DNA of 15,327 nt. It comes from a halophilic archaeon J07HX64 (lineage in GTDB: Archaea; Halobacteriota; Halobacteria; Halobacteriales; Haloarculaceae). Each line of letters begins with the position of its first letter. Position 1 is the stretch's first letter. This document shows positions 1 through 6,810 of the stretch, piece after piece. Below the pieces are notes generated by a model. It was not told the DNA's origin. It made no database searches and saw only the letters and a list, made by a program, of their open reading frames with translations. The translations under genes were made by a program, and so were the position numbers. The stretch covers positions 2,579,708 to 2,595,034 of the forward strand of contig KE356579.1 of assembly GCA_000416085.1 (NCBI GenBank), read 5' to 3'.

Positions 1-519
1 GACGTGACCGACACTGAACAGAACCGAACCGAACAGCGACAGTGCGAATGTTAGCCCAGCAATAAGACAGAGCCCTCCCAGCAGGATGAGCGGGGTGTTG
101 ACCAGGAGTGTCCCGAGGAGCGCGAGCAGTGTCATTGTCACCAGAAACAGCACGAACGCGAGGATGACGATAGCGGTGAGCAGTTTATTCGCAAGTGTCG
201 GCAGCGCGTCCATGAGGAACTGATTGAGAGGCGTCGGGAGAAAAGCGATATCTATGTCTGTCCGGAACAGGTTCCCGTTCGGCATCTGTGCCGCGTCGTC
301 GGGGCTCAGGGTGATAAACTCGTCCAGCGGTGTGAACATGAACGGGCCGAAGAAGTTCCACAGGAACGAGAGCAACAAAAGCGTACCACCGGAGAGAACA
401 GACAGGGCGATGAACCGCAGTGCGGAGTCTCTCAGACCCGTTGTATCCACCGGCTGTATCTCCGATTCACCGCCTGAACCGGGGGTGTTCCCTGTGCTCG
501 ACTCCACACTGCCTGACAT
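1..519 (-). CDS. Membrane protein of unknown function, N-terminal part
   Basis: I do not recognise the family. The first 173 codons are present; the reading frame stays open through the left edge, so the C-terminus lies outside the window. The first 30 or so residues are polar and rich in Ser, Gly, Thr and Glu, typical of a cytoplasmic haloarchaeal tail. A hydrophobic segment follows at about residues 36-60 (ending in FLWNFFGPFMF), then a roughly 50-residue polar loop, then a nearly continuous hydrophobic stretch from about residue 108 to 170 that could hold two or three helices. It is therefore an integral membrane protein with at least three segments. The ATG at 519 is chosen because a TATA-like element lies about 26 bases upstream. 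No enzyme motif is visible in the part seen. Confidence 0.65.
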   Translation of the reverse strand, partial: MSGSVESSTGNTPGSGGESEIQPVDTTGLRDSALRFIALSVLSGGTLLLLSFLWNFFGPFMFTPLDEFITLSPDDAAQMPNGNLFRTDIDIAFLPTPLNQFLMDALPTLANKLLTAIVILAFVLFLVTMTLLALLGTLLVNTPLILLGGLCLIAGLTFALSLFGSVLFSVGHV

Positions 520-540
520 ACTGGCGGATTGTATCGACCG

Positions 541-549
541 ATACTAATT
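541..549 (-). promoter_or_regulatory. TATA-like element for the left-edge membrane protein gene
   Basis: The minus strand reads AATTAGTAT, centred about 26 bases before the ATG at 519. This is the usual spacing for a leaderless haloarchaeal transcript. The assignment rests on position and AT-richness only. Confidence 0.45.
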
Positions 550-569
550 GCTTGTGTTGTGTCCGGCGC

Positions 570-812
570 TCACGGTTGGTCAGAGTCTGGTTCCGCCCTG
601 TCGGCATCCTCCGTACCGGGGTCGTTCTGTCCGCGTCTGTAGTAGTAAAGCGAGAGAACGTAGACACCAGCGGCGAGATAGAACAGCACCTCGATAACGA
701 GGTCGCTCTCGATGACGCTGACAGCCTGGTAGATAAAGAGCATCATCAACACCACGAGCAACACCGCATAGGCGTTCCGGGCAGCGAGTGTCGGCGGTGT
801 GGCCTCGGCCAT
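570..812 (-). CDS. Small two-TM membrane protein
   Basis: An 80-residue protein beginning MAEATPPTLAARNAYAVLL. It has two hydrophobic segments, about residues 15-33 (YAVLLVVLMMLFIYQAV) and 38-57 (DLVIEVLFYLAAGVYVLSLYYY). A short RR turn and a very acidic, Asp/Glu/Pro-rich tail follow. The frame is open further upstream to 845, but the start at 812 is preferred because an AT-rich element lies about 29 bases before it. No family is recognised and no function can be assigned. The gene runs in the same direction as the membrane protein at the left edge, with about 50 bases between them, so they may be functionally linked or simply adjacent. Confidence 0.6.
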   Translation of the reverse strand: MAEATPPTLAARNAYAVLLVVLMMLFIYQAVSVIESDLVIEVLFYLAAGVYVLSLYYYRRGQNDPGTEDADRAEPDSDQP

Positions 813-836
813 CGGTCCCCCGTACGCGACGGGTTC

Positions 837-845
837 ACTTATCAT
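837..845 (-). promoter_or_regulatory. TATA-like element for the two-TM protein gene
   Basis: The minus strand reads ATGATAAGT, about 29 bases before the ATG at 812. It is weak on its own but supports the shorter start. Confidence 0.35.
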
Positions 846-863
846 CTCCGGGTCACCCCAGAC

Positions 864-1034
864 TCACCCGAGACGACGCCACGCGGAACCACACCCCGGA
901 CAGGAACGGATCTGTCCGACACCGTCGGGGTCGTCCTCTGTCTCGAGGGTCACCTCGCAGGCCGAGCACCGCAGGCGCTCGTAGGTGTCCTTCTGCAGGT
1001 CACCGACGCGTAGTCCCTTTCGGACGGAGTCCAT
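864..1034 (-). CDS. HVO_0758-type zinc-finger microprotein
   Basis: A 56-residue protein starting MDSVRKGLRVGDLQKDTYERLRC. It has two zinc-knuckle pairs, CSAC and CPGCG, about 20 residues apart. That is the layout of the haloarchaeal two-CPxCG microproteins. The basic N-terminus, the phrase LQKDTYERL and the C-terminal CPGCGSAW match what I recall of the Haloferax volcanii HVO_0758 family, which is also 56 residues long. Members of this class bind one zinc ion; their molecular role is poorly known and regulatory or protein-protein functions have been suggested. The frame is open upstream to 1112, but the ATG at 1034 gives the family length and has a TATA-like element 27 bases upstream. It is divergent from the glycosyltransferase gene at 1123. 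Confidence 0.85.
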   Translation of the reverse strand: MDSVRKGLRVGDLQKDTYERLRCSACEVTLETEDDPDGVGQIRSCPGCGSAWRRLG

Positions 1035-1056
1035 GCGCGAGTGTTGCGGGTGAGGG

Positions 1057-1064
1057 GATTTAAC
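1057..1064 (-). promoter_or_regulatory. TATA-like element for the zinc-finger gene
   Basis: The minus strand reads GTTAAATC, centred about 27 bases before the ATG at 1034. This is a good haloarchaeal TATA candidate for a leaderless transcript. Confidence 0.5.
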
Positions 1065-1068
1065 ACCG

Positions 1069-1090
1069 GCGCGGTCGACCTGGACCGCGC
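1069..1090. promoter_or_regulatory. Perfect inverted repeat between two divergent promoters
   Basis: The arms GCGCGGTC (1069-1076) and GACCGCGC (1083-1090) are exact reverse complements separated by 6 bases. They sit between the TATA-like elements of the zinc-finger gene (1057-1064) and the glycosyltransferase gene (1094-1103). This position suits an operator for a dimeric repressor acting on both genes. No regulator is identified. Confidence 0.45.
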
Positions 1091-1093
1091 TCC

Positions 1094-1103
1094 TTTTTAT
1101 TAC
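1094..1103 (+). promoter_or_regulatory. TATA-like element for the GT81-type gene
   Basis: TTTTTATTAC lies centred about 25 bases before the ATG at 1123. It is one of the clearest promoter elements in the window and supports that start as leaderless. Confidence 0.55.
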
Positions 1104-1122
1104 ACACACCAACCAAAGATAG

Positions 1123-2232
1123 ATGGAGTACGTCCAGGAGACGATTACAACGTTGCACGCGTACGACGACGTGAATCCGCCAGCGCCCGTCGGCCGGGCG
1201 GCGGTGGTGGTGCCGCTCGCGTATCGGGACTGTGAAACGCCGGCCGCCGAACAGGTGTTCTCGACACTCGCGACAGTTGGTCCCGAACGGGTGGTCGTCG
1301 CACTCCGGTCCGACCAGGGCGGGGTCGGTGACGCCGTCGACTGGCTCGAGGGGTTCGACCTCCCGATGACAGTGCTGTGGTGTGACGCCCCCGCCGTCGA
1401 GACGGCACTGAGCGGGGCAGGGCTCGCCGGAGACGGGGCCGGCGGAAAGGGACAGGACGTCTGGCTGGCGCTCGGTCTGGCGAGTGACGCCGAGTACGTC
1501 GTCGTCCACGATGCCGATACAAAGAGTTACGACCACACACACGTCCCGCGCCTGCTCTTTCCGCTCGCAAACGGGCACGAGTTTTCGAAAGGGTACTACG
1601 CCCGTGTCGAGCGCAACCGTCTGTACGGCCGACTCTGTCGGCTGTTCGTCATCCCGCTCGTCCGGACACTTGCCGCCGACCACGGGGGCGATCTGCTCCG
1701 ATATCTCGCGGCCTTTCGCTACCCGCTCGCAGGCGAGTTCGCGGCGACCAGCGACCTGGTCCGGTCGCTCCGACTGCCGCGCGGATGGGGGTTGGAGGTT
1801 GGAACGCTCGGTGATGCGTTCACCGCCGTCGGGACCGCGGGCACCGCACAGGTCGACCTCGGGACCCACGAACACGACCACCGTCCCGTTGCCGGCCAGA
1901 CCGGACTCGGGGAGATGGCACGCGACGTGGGCCGGACCCTGTTCACGGTGCTTGAGGAACGCGGTGTCGACATCGACTACGGGGCACTCCCCGACCGTTA
2001 CCGGGACCACGGCTGCCGACTCGTCGGGCAGTACGCCACAGACGCCGCGTTCAACGGTCTCGACCACGGTATCGAGGCCGAGCGCGCACAGGTCGACCGC
2101 TACGCGGAGGCGATCGCTCCACCCGACGCCGACGACCGACTGCCCGCCTGGCGAGACGCCCCGGTCGACCCCGACCACATCGCCGAGCGCTCCGCCGAGG
2201 CACTCGCGGGTGTCGGCGCGACCCCCCGGTAG
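1123..2232 (+). CDS. Glucosyl-3-phosphoglycerate synthase homologue (GT81-type)
   Basis: A 369-residue GT-A fold glycosyltransferase. GpgS enzymes transfer glucose from an NDP-sugar to 3-phosphoglycerate, the first step to glucosylglycerate, a compatible solute and polymer precursor; they act in the cytoplasm. Visible family features are GKG at 108-110, a DAD metal-binding motif at 130-132 after a hydrophobic strand (AEYVVVHDADT), YPLAGEFA at 200-207, GWGLEVG near 221-227, and DLGTHEHDH near 245-252 carrying the histidines seen in GpgS. There is no signal peptide or membrane segment. The expected partner, a glucosyl-3-phosphoglycerate phosphatase, is not next door, so the final product is an inference. 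A related retaining GT with another acceptor is possible. The small gene at 2280 follows with its own TATA-like element. Confidence 0.75.
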   Translation: MEYVQETITTLHAYDDVNPPAPVGRAAVVVPLAYRDCETPAAEQVFSTLATVGPERVVVALRSDQGGVGDAVDWLEGFDLPMTVLWCDAPAVETALSGAGLAGDGAGGKGQDVWLALGLASDAEYVVVHDADTKSYDHTHVPRLLFPLANGHEFSKGYYARVERNRLYGRLCRLFVIPLVRTLAADHGGDLLRYLAAFRYPLAGEFAATSDLVRSLRLPRGWGLEVGTLGDAFTAVGTAGTAQVDLGTHEHDHRPVAGQTGLGEMARDVGRTLFTVLEERGVDIDYGALPDRYRDHGCRLVGQYATDAAFNGLDHGIEAERAQVDRYAEAIAPPDADDRLPAWRDAPVDPDHIAERSAEALAGVGATPR

Positions 2233-2251
2233 CGACCGCGACGGGAAACAG

Positions 2252-2258
2252 CTATACT
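2252..2258 (+). promoter_or_regulatory. TATA-like element before the gene at 2280
   Basis: CTATACT lies about 25 bases before the ATG at 2280, in the 47-base gap after the glycosyltransferase. It suggests this gene has its own transcript start, though read-through from upstream is also possible. Confidence 0.4.
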
Positions 2259-2279
2259 GGCCCGGATACACCAGTCCAC

Positions 2280-2753
2280 ATGGACATCTCCGGGGACGAA
2301 CTCGCGGGTGTGGTCGACCTGTTCGGCGCACTGACCCGCAACGAACTCGGAACCGGACTCGCGGAACTCGCGTTCAAGCAGCGTGAGGAGTACGACCCCG
2401 ACGGGTTCGGGTCCGACATCGAAACGGCGCTCAAGCGGTACCATCTGGTCGAACTCGACACTGATACTGTCGACAGCGACGAGTCGATGCTGGTCCCCGG
2501 TCCCGGCGCGTTTCCGGCGCTCCCCCTGGGTGCGGCGGACCTCCTGCACATTCTCGATATCGAGCACCGCGATATCGACCGCGCGACGGCCGGTGCGGCG
2601 ACCCTCGACCGGTTCCGGGCCGACGCCGCCGCGGCTGTCGACTCCGGCAACCCCGAGCGGGTCGAGCGCCTGCTGGACGTGAGCTACGAACTGGAGGCCT
2701 GGGCCGACGTCGACCTCTCGGCCGAGCGCGAGCACCTCGACAGGGTCGTCTGA
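2280..2753 (+). CDS. Haloarchaeal conserved protein, possibly DUF7109-type
   Basis: A 157-residue soluble, acidic protein with no catalytic motif I can recognise. The N-terminus (ELAGVVDLFGALTRNELGTGLAELAFKQ) looks like a winged-helix-style segment with successive short helices. It is followed by an acidic linker and a central LVPGPGAFPALPLGAADLLHILDIEHRDID section, and the C-terminal third is helical (ERVERLLDVSYELEAWADVDL). The general appearance matches a haloarchaea-specific family that I recall as DUF7109; that name is from memory and not certain. A DNA- or RNA-binding role is conceivable from the N-terminal part but is only inference. It lies directly after the GT81-type gene in the same direction. 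Confidence 0.6.
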   Translation: MDISGDELAGVVDLFGALTRNELGTGLAELAFKQREEYDPDGFGSDIETALKRYHLVELDTDTVDSDESMLVPGPGAFPALPLGAADLLHILDIEHRDIDRATAGAATLDRFRADAAAAVDSGNPERVERLLDVSYELEAWADVDLSAEREHLDRVV

Positions 2754-2778
2754 CAGCGAGACGGTATCGCTCCACCAC

Positions 2779-3276
2779 TCACGACTGCGCGGCGAGATAC
2801 AGCACGGCCTGCTCGTGGAGTGCGGGGTGTGGCATCGCGTGTGGGCGTGCCTCGTGGACAGTGTCGAGCGCCGCCCGAAACGGGCGATCCTCCTCGGCGG
2901 CGATGGTCGTCGCCACCACCGTGGTGCTGCGCGAGATGCCGGCCTTGCAGTGACACAGGAGCGAACCGTCGCGCCGGTAGAGCCGCCGGGCAGTGTCGAC
3001 CGCCGCCTCGAACCTGGGCCACGAGTTCCCCGGACCGTCCGCCAGCGGCCGGTGGTGGGTCGTGAGCGGCTGGCTGTCCTGCGAGACTGTGAGCACGAAC
3101 TCGAACGTCTCACCCTCCAGGGGACTGTCCGCCCGGGCGAGGGAGTCCGGGTCGGCGGCGAGCCTGTTCCCGAGATACAGCGCCCGGTCACCGATGGAGC
3201 GGACGACCGGTCGCTCCTCGACGTGACCTTTCGGTCGCACGAACACCGTCTGGTCCTCGCTCTGTCTGTTGGTCAC
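2779..3276 (-). CDS. Dual-specificity protein phosphatase family protein
   Basis: A 165-residue cysteine-based phosphatase beginning at a GTG ([15 protein letters not shown]). The P-loop signature HCKAGISRS is at 109-117, with Cys110 as the expected nucleophile and Arg116 as the phosphate-binding arginine. Asp80 (in LADGPGNSW) is the likely general acid. The order YLGN, a short strand, the acid loop, then HCxxGxxRS is that of the DSPc fold. Such enzymes remove phosphate from Tyr/Ser/Thr of proteins or from small molecules; the substrate is unknown. No stop codon separates it from aroA, so the frame reads straight through from 4617. I treat it as its own gene because a TATA-like element lies about 29 bases before the GTG and the phosphatase fold is complete without the AroA part. 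Confidence 0.75.
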   Translation of the reverse strand: MTNRQSEDQTVFVRPKGHVEERPVVRSIGDRALYLGNRLAADPDSLARADSPLEGETFEFVLTVSQDSQPLTTHHRPLADGPGNSWPRFEAAVDTARRLYRRDGSLLCHCKAGISRSTTVVATTIAAEEDRPFRAALDTVHEARPHAMPHPALHEQAVLYLAAQS

Positions 3277-3300
3277 TCTGTCCTCGGATAGCCGACCCGG

Positions 3301-3310
3301 ATTATTGAAT
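3301..3310 (-). promoter_or_regulatory. TATA-like element for the phosphatase gene
   Basis: The minus strand reads ATTCAATAAT, centred about 29 bases before the GTG at 3276. It is the only AT-rich stretch in this GC-rich stretch and argues that the phosphatase is transcribed on its own and is not just the tail of AroA. Confidence 0.5.
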
Positions 3311-3326
3311 CTGACCCCGGGTCGGG

Positions 3327-4617
3327 TCACCCTCGGGTCCTGCCGGCGGACGAGGTCCGCCCCCAGGTCGGCGAGCACGTCGAAGAAGTTCGGGAAGGAG
3401 ACGTCGACGTGGTGAGCGCCGGTGACAGTTGTCTGTTCCTCGGCGACCAGACCGGCGACAGACAGCGCCATCACGACCCGGTGGTCGCGGCGACCGTCGA
3501 CAGTCGCACCCTCGAGATCACTCGCACCGCCGTGGACCAGCAGCCTGTCCGTTTCCTCCTCGACGGATGCCCCGAGTCGGTCGAGCGCCTCGGCCATCGC
3601 CGTGACGCGGTCGGTCTCCTTGTAGCGGACGTGCTCACAGTCCGTGATCGCCGTCGTGCCGTCGGCGGCCGCACCTAGCACCGCAAGCGTCGGCAGCAGG
3701 TCCGGTGTGTCCGCGACACTCACCTCGATCCCTTCGAGATCGCTTCGTGAGACAGAGAGTTCGCCCGCCTCGCGGTCCCACTCGACCGCGCCGCCCATCC
3801 GGTCGAGCGCGTCCACGATCGCCTGGTCGCCCTGCGCGCTCGGCTGTGCGCCGGTGACTGTCACCGACTCGCCGGCGAGGGCACCGGCCGCGAGCAGGTA
3901 CGAGACCGAGGAGAAATCACCCGGTACGGTGTACTCCTCGGCCCGGTAGCGCTGGCGACCGCGCACGGAGAACCCGCGACCGGTCTGTCGGGCGGTGACC
4001 CCGAAATCATCGAGCAGTTCCAGCGTGATGTCGACGTACGGGGCCGATCTGAGTTCGGTCTGTAGCGCGATGTCGACACCGGCGTCGGTGGCCGCGCCGG
4101 CCATCAGCAGGGCGGTCACGAACTGCGAGGAGACATCACCGGGGATTGCGGCGGTTCCGCCGGTCATCGGGCCGCCGACAACCAGCGGCGCCTGCCCGTT
4201 TGCGCGGGTGCTGTCGGCGCGGCCACCGAGCTGGTCGACCGCACGCAGGAGCGGTCCCTGCGGGCGCGAGCGCAGTGAGTCGTCGCCGGTCAGCACTGTC
4301 AACCCGTCCGTGAGCGCGGCCGTCGTCGTCGCCAGCCGCATCGTCGTCCCGCTGTTCGCACAGTCGAGCACCGCTTCCGGTACCGTCGGTTCCCCCGCGA
4401 ACCCCTCGATGACGAGGCTCCCGTCACGCTGTTCGACCGAGCCACCAAACGCCTCGACAGCACGCATCGTTGCCTGTGTGTCGGCGCTCACGAGCGGTTC
4501 GTGGACCGTCGCCCCGTTGCCGTACCCCGCCGCGAGGATCGCCCGGTGCGTGTAGCTCTTCGACGGCGGCGCCCGCGCACGCCCCCGCAACGGCGCCGGC
4601 GAGATGTCTACATCCAT
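3327..4617 (-). CDS. aroA: 3-phosphoshikimate 1-carboxyvinyltransferase (EPSP synthase)
   Basis: AroA joins phosphoenolpyruvate to shikimate-3-phosphate, the sixth step of the shikimate pathway to aromatic amino acids. The full motif set is present: [10 protein letters not shown] at 17-26, NSGTTMRL at 88-95, [12 protein letters not shown] at 115-126, SSQF at 163-166, DFSSVSYLL at 234-242, [12 protein letters not shown] at 303-314, KETDR at 333-337 and DHRVVM at 378-383. The family core ends at [18 protein letters not shown], residue 423. The ATG at 4617 is chosen because the family N-terminus starts there, although the frame is open to 4725. No stop follows: the frame continues into the phosphatase. 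A one-base skip after residue 423 would reach a TGA at 3327-3329 and give about 429 residues, normal for AroA. The end given here assumes that repair. Confidence 0.88.
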
Positions 4618-4758
4618 GCCTGGTGGTGGTTGTGTCGCCTCTTCAGGCTGTCGACCACCCTGGTCGGCCCAACCCTCGGGGACGGCTCTGCCCGTGACGC
4701 CCCGCCAGCCGCGGGCACCAGGCATCGGGACGACCTGGTAGTTCGGGCGGGTTCACAC

Positions 4759-5475
4759 TCAAAACGAGAGCTCGTCACCGGGGTGGCGGAGGTCGATCTC
4801 GCTCGCGTGGACGGTCTCGGGGTGGTCGACGAGTCGGCGGTACGTGACGGCGATCTCGTCAGGGTCCATCCACCGGTCGTGGTCGGGGTACCGCTCGCGC
4901 AGCGCGGGTTTCGCTATCCAGCCGTCGACAACGGCGTGGACGGTCTGTATCCCGTGCTCACCAAGATCGGCTGCCATCGACCGGGCCATACCCCGGACCG
5001 CGTGGCGTGCCGTGCTGTAGGTGACATTCTCGCTCGGCACGACAGCCGACTGGGAGGTGGTAAAGATTATCGTGCCGCCATCACCCTCCGCCATATCCGT
5101 TGCAGCGGCTCTCGCACATCGGAACTGGCCCGCGACGCGCACCTCCCAGGCACCCGCGAGCGCCGCCTCGGTCGCGTCGAGAATCCCGCCACTGGTTGTC
5201 TCCGTGCTAAAGACGTTGTTCACCAAGGCGTCGACGGGACCGAACCGCTCGTGAACCGTCTCGAAGGCCGCCTCGACGGCGTCCGACTCGCTAACGTCTG
5301 TCGGCACCGCGAGTGCTGTCCCGTCCTCCGTGCTAGAGATATCCGCCGCAGTCTCCTCCAGATACTCGGCCGACCGGGCGAGCAGCGCAACCCGGTCTCC
5401 CTGTGCCGCGAACTCACGCGCAACCGACGAACCTAATCCGGGCCCGACGCCCGCAACGACAACAGTACGTACCAT
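4759..5475 (-). CDS. SDR-family oxidoreductase-like protein with variant active site
   Basis: A 238-residue Rossmann-fold short-chain dehydrogenase/reductase. The cofactor loop AGVGPGLG is at 8-15, NNV (for the usual NNAG) at 86-88, the serine region SQSA at 141-144, and the tyrosine motif at 153-157 reads YSTAR, where SDR enzymes have YxxxK. The catalytic Lys is therefore Arg157, while the following HAVRGMA is otherwise typical. Length matches the family. The substrate cannot be told from sequence, and the Lys-to-Arg change leaves open whether it is an active dehydrogenase. The ATG at 5475 is preferred over upstream in-frame codons because the Rossmann strand begins there and a TATA-like element lies 27 bases before it. 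It precedes aroA on the same strand with a 141-base gap and is divergent from ilvE. Confidence 0.8.
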   Translation of the reverse strand: MVRTVVVAGVGPGLGSSVAREFAAQGDRVALLARSAEYLEETAADISSTEDGTALAVPTDVSESDAVEAAFETVHERFGPVDALVNNVFSTETTSGGILDATEAALAGAWEVRVAGQFRCARAAATDMAEGDGGTIIFTTSQSAVVPSENVTYSTARHAVRGMARSMAADLGEHGIQTVHAVVDGWIAKPALRERYPDHDRWMDPDEIAVTYRRLVDHPETVHASEIDLRHPGDELSF

Positions 5476-5498
5476 GTATATGATGGGAGAGGGCCCGG

Positions 5499-5506
5499 TA
5501 AAGTAT
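5499..5506 (-). promoter_or_regulatory. TATA-like element for the SDR gene
   Basis: The minus strand reads ATACTTTA, centred about 27 bases before the ATG at 5475. It fits a leaderless transcript. Confidence 0.5.
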
Positions 5507-5603
5507 CTGACGGGGAGTCTCTGTGCGGGTGCGTGGTGTTGTTCGATATGACCACATCCGGACCCCAACAGGGACGCCCGCGTTCGACCGGGGTGTCCAG
5601 GGT

Positions 5604-5619
5604 TGTATCGGGCTGTATC
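5604..5619 (+). promoter_or_regulatory. Direct repeat upstream of the ilvE TATA box
   Basis: TGTATC occurs at 5604-5609 and again at 5614-5619, one helical turn apart, ending six bases before the TATA-like element. This is a plausible activator or repressor site for ilvE. No regulator is identified. Confidence 0.3.
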
Positions 5620-5625
5620 CGCCTG

Positions 5626-5633
5626 TTTTAATA
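5626..5633 (+). promoter_or_regulatory. TATA-like element for ilvE
   Basis: TTTTAATA is centred about 27 bases before the ATG at 5657. This is a strong candidate for a leaderless haloarchaeal promoter. Confidence 0.55.
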
Positions 5634-5656
5634 CCGGCCCGACCGTTTGAGTCCAT

Positions 5657-6587
5657 ATGAGTTTCGAGGAGATGGATGTCGACAGCATCTGGATGGACGG
5701 CGAGTTCGTCAACTGGGACGACGCGGAGGTGCACGTGTTGACCCACGCGCTGCACTACGGGACCGGGGTGTTCGAGGGGGCACGCTGTTACGACACCACA
5801 AAGGGACCGGCCATCTTCCGGTGGGAGGAACACCTCAACCGGCTGTACGAATCGGCGAAGTTCTACGAGATGGAGATCCCGTTCAGCCCAGAGGAACTCA
5901 CCGAGGCGACACTCGAACTGATCGACCGCCAGAATCTCGCCTCCTGTTACATCCGCCCGGTCGCGTTCTACGGGTACGACAGAGCTCGGTGTGAACCCGG
6001 ACGGGATTCCGGTGCAGGTCACCATCGCGGCCTGGCCGTGGGGTGCGTACCTCGGCGAGGACGCCCTCGAGAACGGGGTCGACGTGAAGGTCGTCTCCTG
6101 GCGAAAGTACAACTCCGATATGATACCGACGAACGCGAAGACGACCGGCACCTACGTCAACAGTGTGCTGGCCTCACAGGAGGCCACAAACAACGGCTAC
6201 GTCGAGGGTCTCCTGCTGAACCAGGAGGGGAACGTCGCCGAGGGTCCCGGCGAGAACATCTTCCTGGTCCGTGACGGTGAGATATACACACCGGGGCTGT
6301 CGGAGTCCATCCTCAGCGGCATCACCCGCGAGACTGTGATCGAGATGGCCGAGGAACTCGGCTACACCGTCCACGACGGGATGACAATCTCCCGCGGGGA
6401 ACTGTACACCGCCGACGAACTGTTCTTCAGCGGGACTGCCGCCGAGGTGACACCGATCCGCTCTGTCGACGACAAACAGATCGGCTCCGGCACGAAGGGT
6501 CCGGTCACCGACGAACTGCAGTCTGCCTTCTTCGACCTCGTCGGGGACGCACCCGAGGAGTACGAACACTGGTTTACGATGGTCTGA
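5657..6587 (+). CDS. ilvE: Branched-chain amino acid aminotransferase (frameshifted)
   Basis: A fold-type IV PLP aminotransferase that makes and breaks down Val, Leu and Ile by exchange with 2-oxoglutarate/glutamate. Skipping one base at about 5981 joins two open segments into a 309-residue protein of normal family length. Segment one covers residues 1-108 (MSFEEMDVDSIWMDGEFVNW, HYGTGVFEGARCY, SCYIRPVAFYGYD). Segment two begins ELGVNPDGIPVQV. The PLP lysine is Lys161 in TNAKTTGTYVNS; EGPGENIFLV near 195-204 and FFSGTAAEVTPI near 256-267 are the other family signatures. The shift lies between GYD and ELGV, where related enzymes are continuous. As written, translation would stop at 6274 in the wrong frame. 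Both parts are well conserved, so an insertion error is more likely than a dead gene. Confidence 0.9.
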
Positions 6588-6778
6588 GCCCCGCCGATCG
6601 CTCCGGAACACGCCATAAGAGAGCAACGCGACGGTGTGCCCGAACGCTATCACGCCCGCCGACAGTCGCCGGTGTATCGGAAAACGGTCACCCTGTTCGG
6701 GGTCGGTGTGTCGGTAACCGCGGTGTAGCGGGGGAACGGCGCGCCGGCAGGCGTCTCCGGGCGAGCACCGACCCGGGG
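6588..6778. other. Intergenic stretch with no gene seen
   Basis: The spacer between ilvE and the histidine kinase is about 220 bases. Neither strand carries a convincing gene. A short hydrophobic peptide can be read on the minus strand near 6595-6655 (HTVALLSYGVFRS), but it lacks a start context and a family. No repeat or clear terminator was seen. Confidence 0.4.
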
Positions 6779-6786
6779 AACTTTTG
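6779..6786 (+). promoter_or_regulatory. Weak TATA-like element for the histidine kinase
   Basis: AACTTTTG is about 28 bases before the ATG at 6811, in a GC-rich surrounding. It fits the spacing seen elsewhere in the window. Confidence 0.35.
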
Positions 6787-6810
6787 TCGGGCGGCAGTCA
6801 ACACCATCTG

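Noticed and set aside
1060..2331. A 423-codon minus-strand frame opposite the GT81-type gene
   Set aside because: It is antisense to a gene with full family motifs; long antisense frames are expected in GC-rich haloarchaeal DNA.
4618..4725. N-terminal extension of AroA
   Set aside because: The 36 extra residues are Arg/Gly/Pro-rich and not part of the AroA fold, which begins at the ATG at 4617.
4501..5436. A 311-codon plus-strand frame opposite aroA and the SDR gene
   Set aside because: Its composition is Arg/Pro-rich and matches no family; both genes on the other strand have strong motifs.
6595..6655. Short hydrophobic peptide on the minus strand between ilvE and the kinase
   Set aside because: It has no start context, no family and only about 20 residues.
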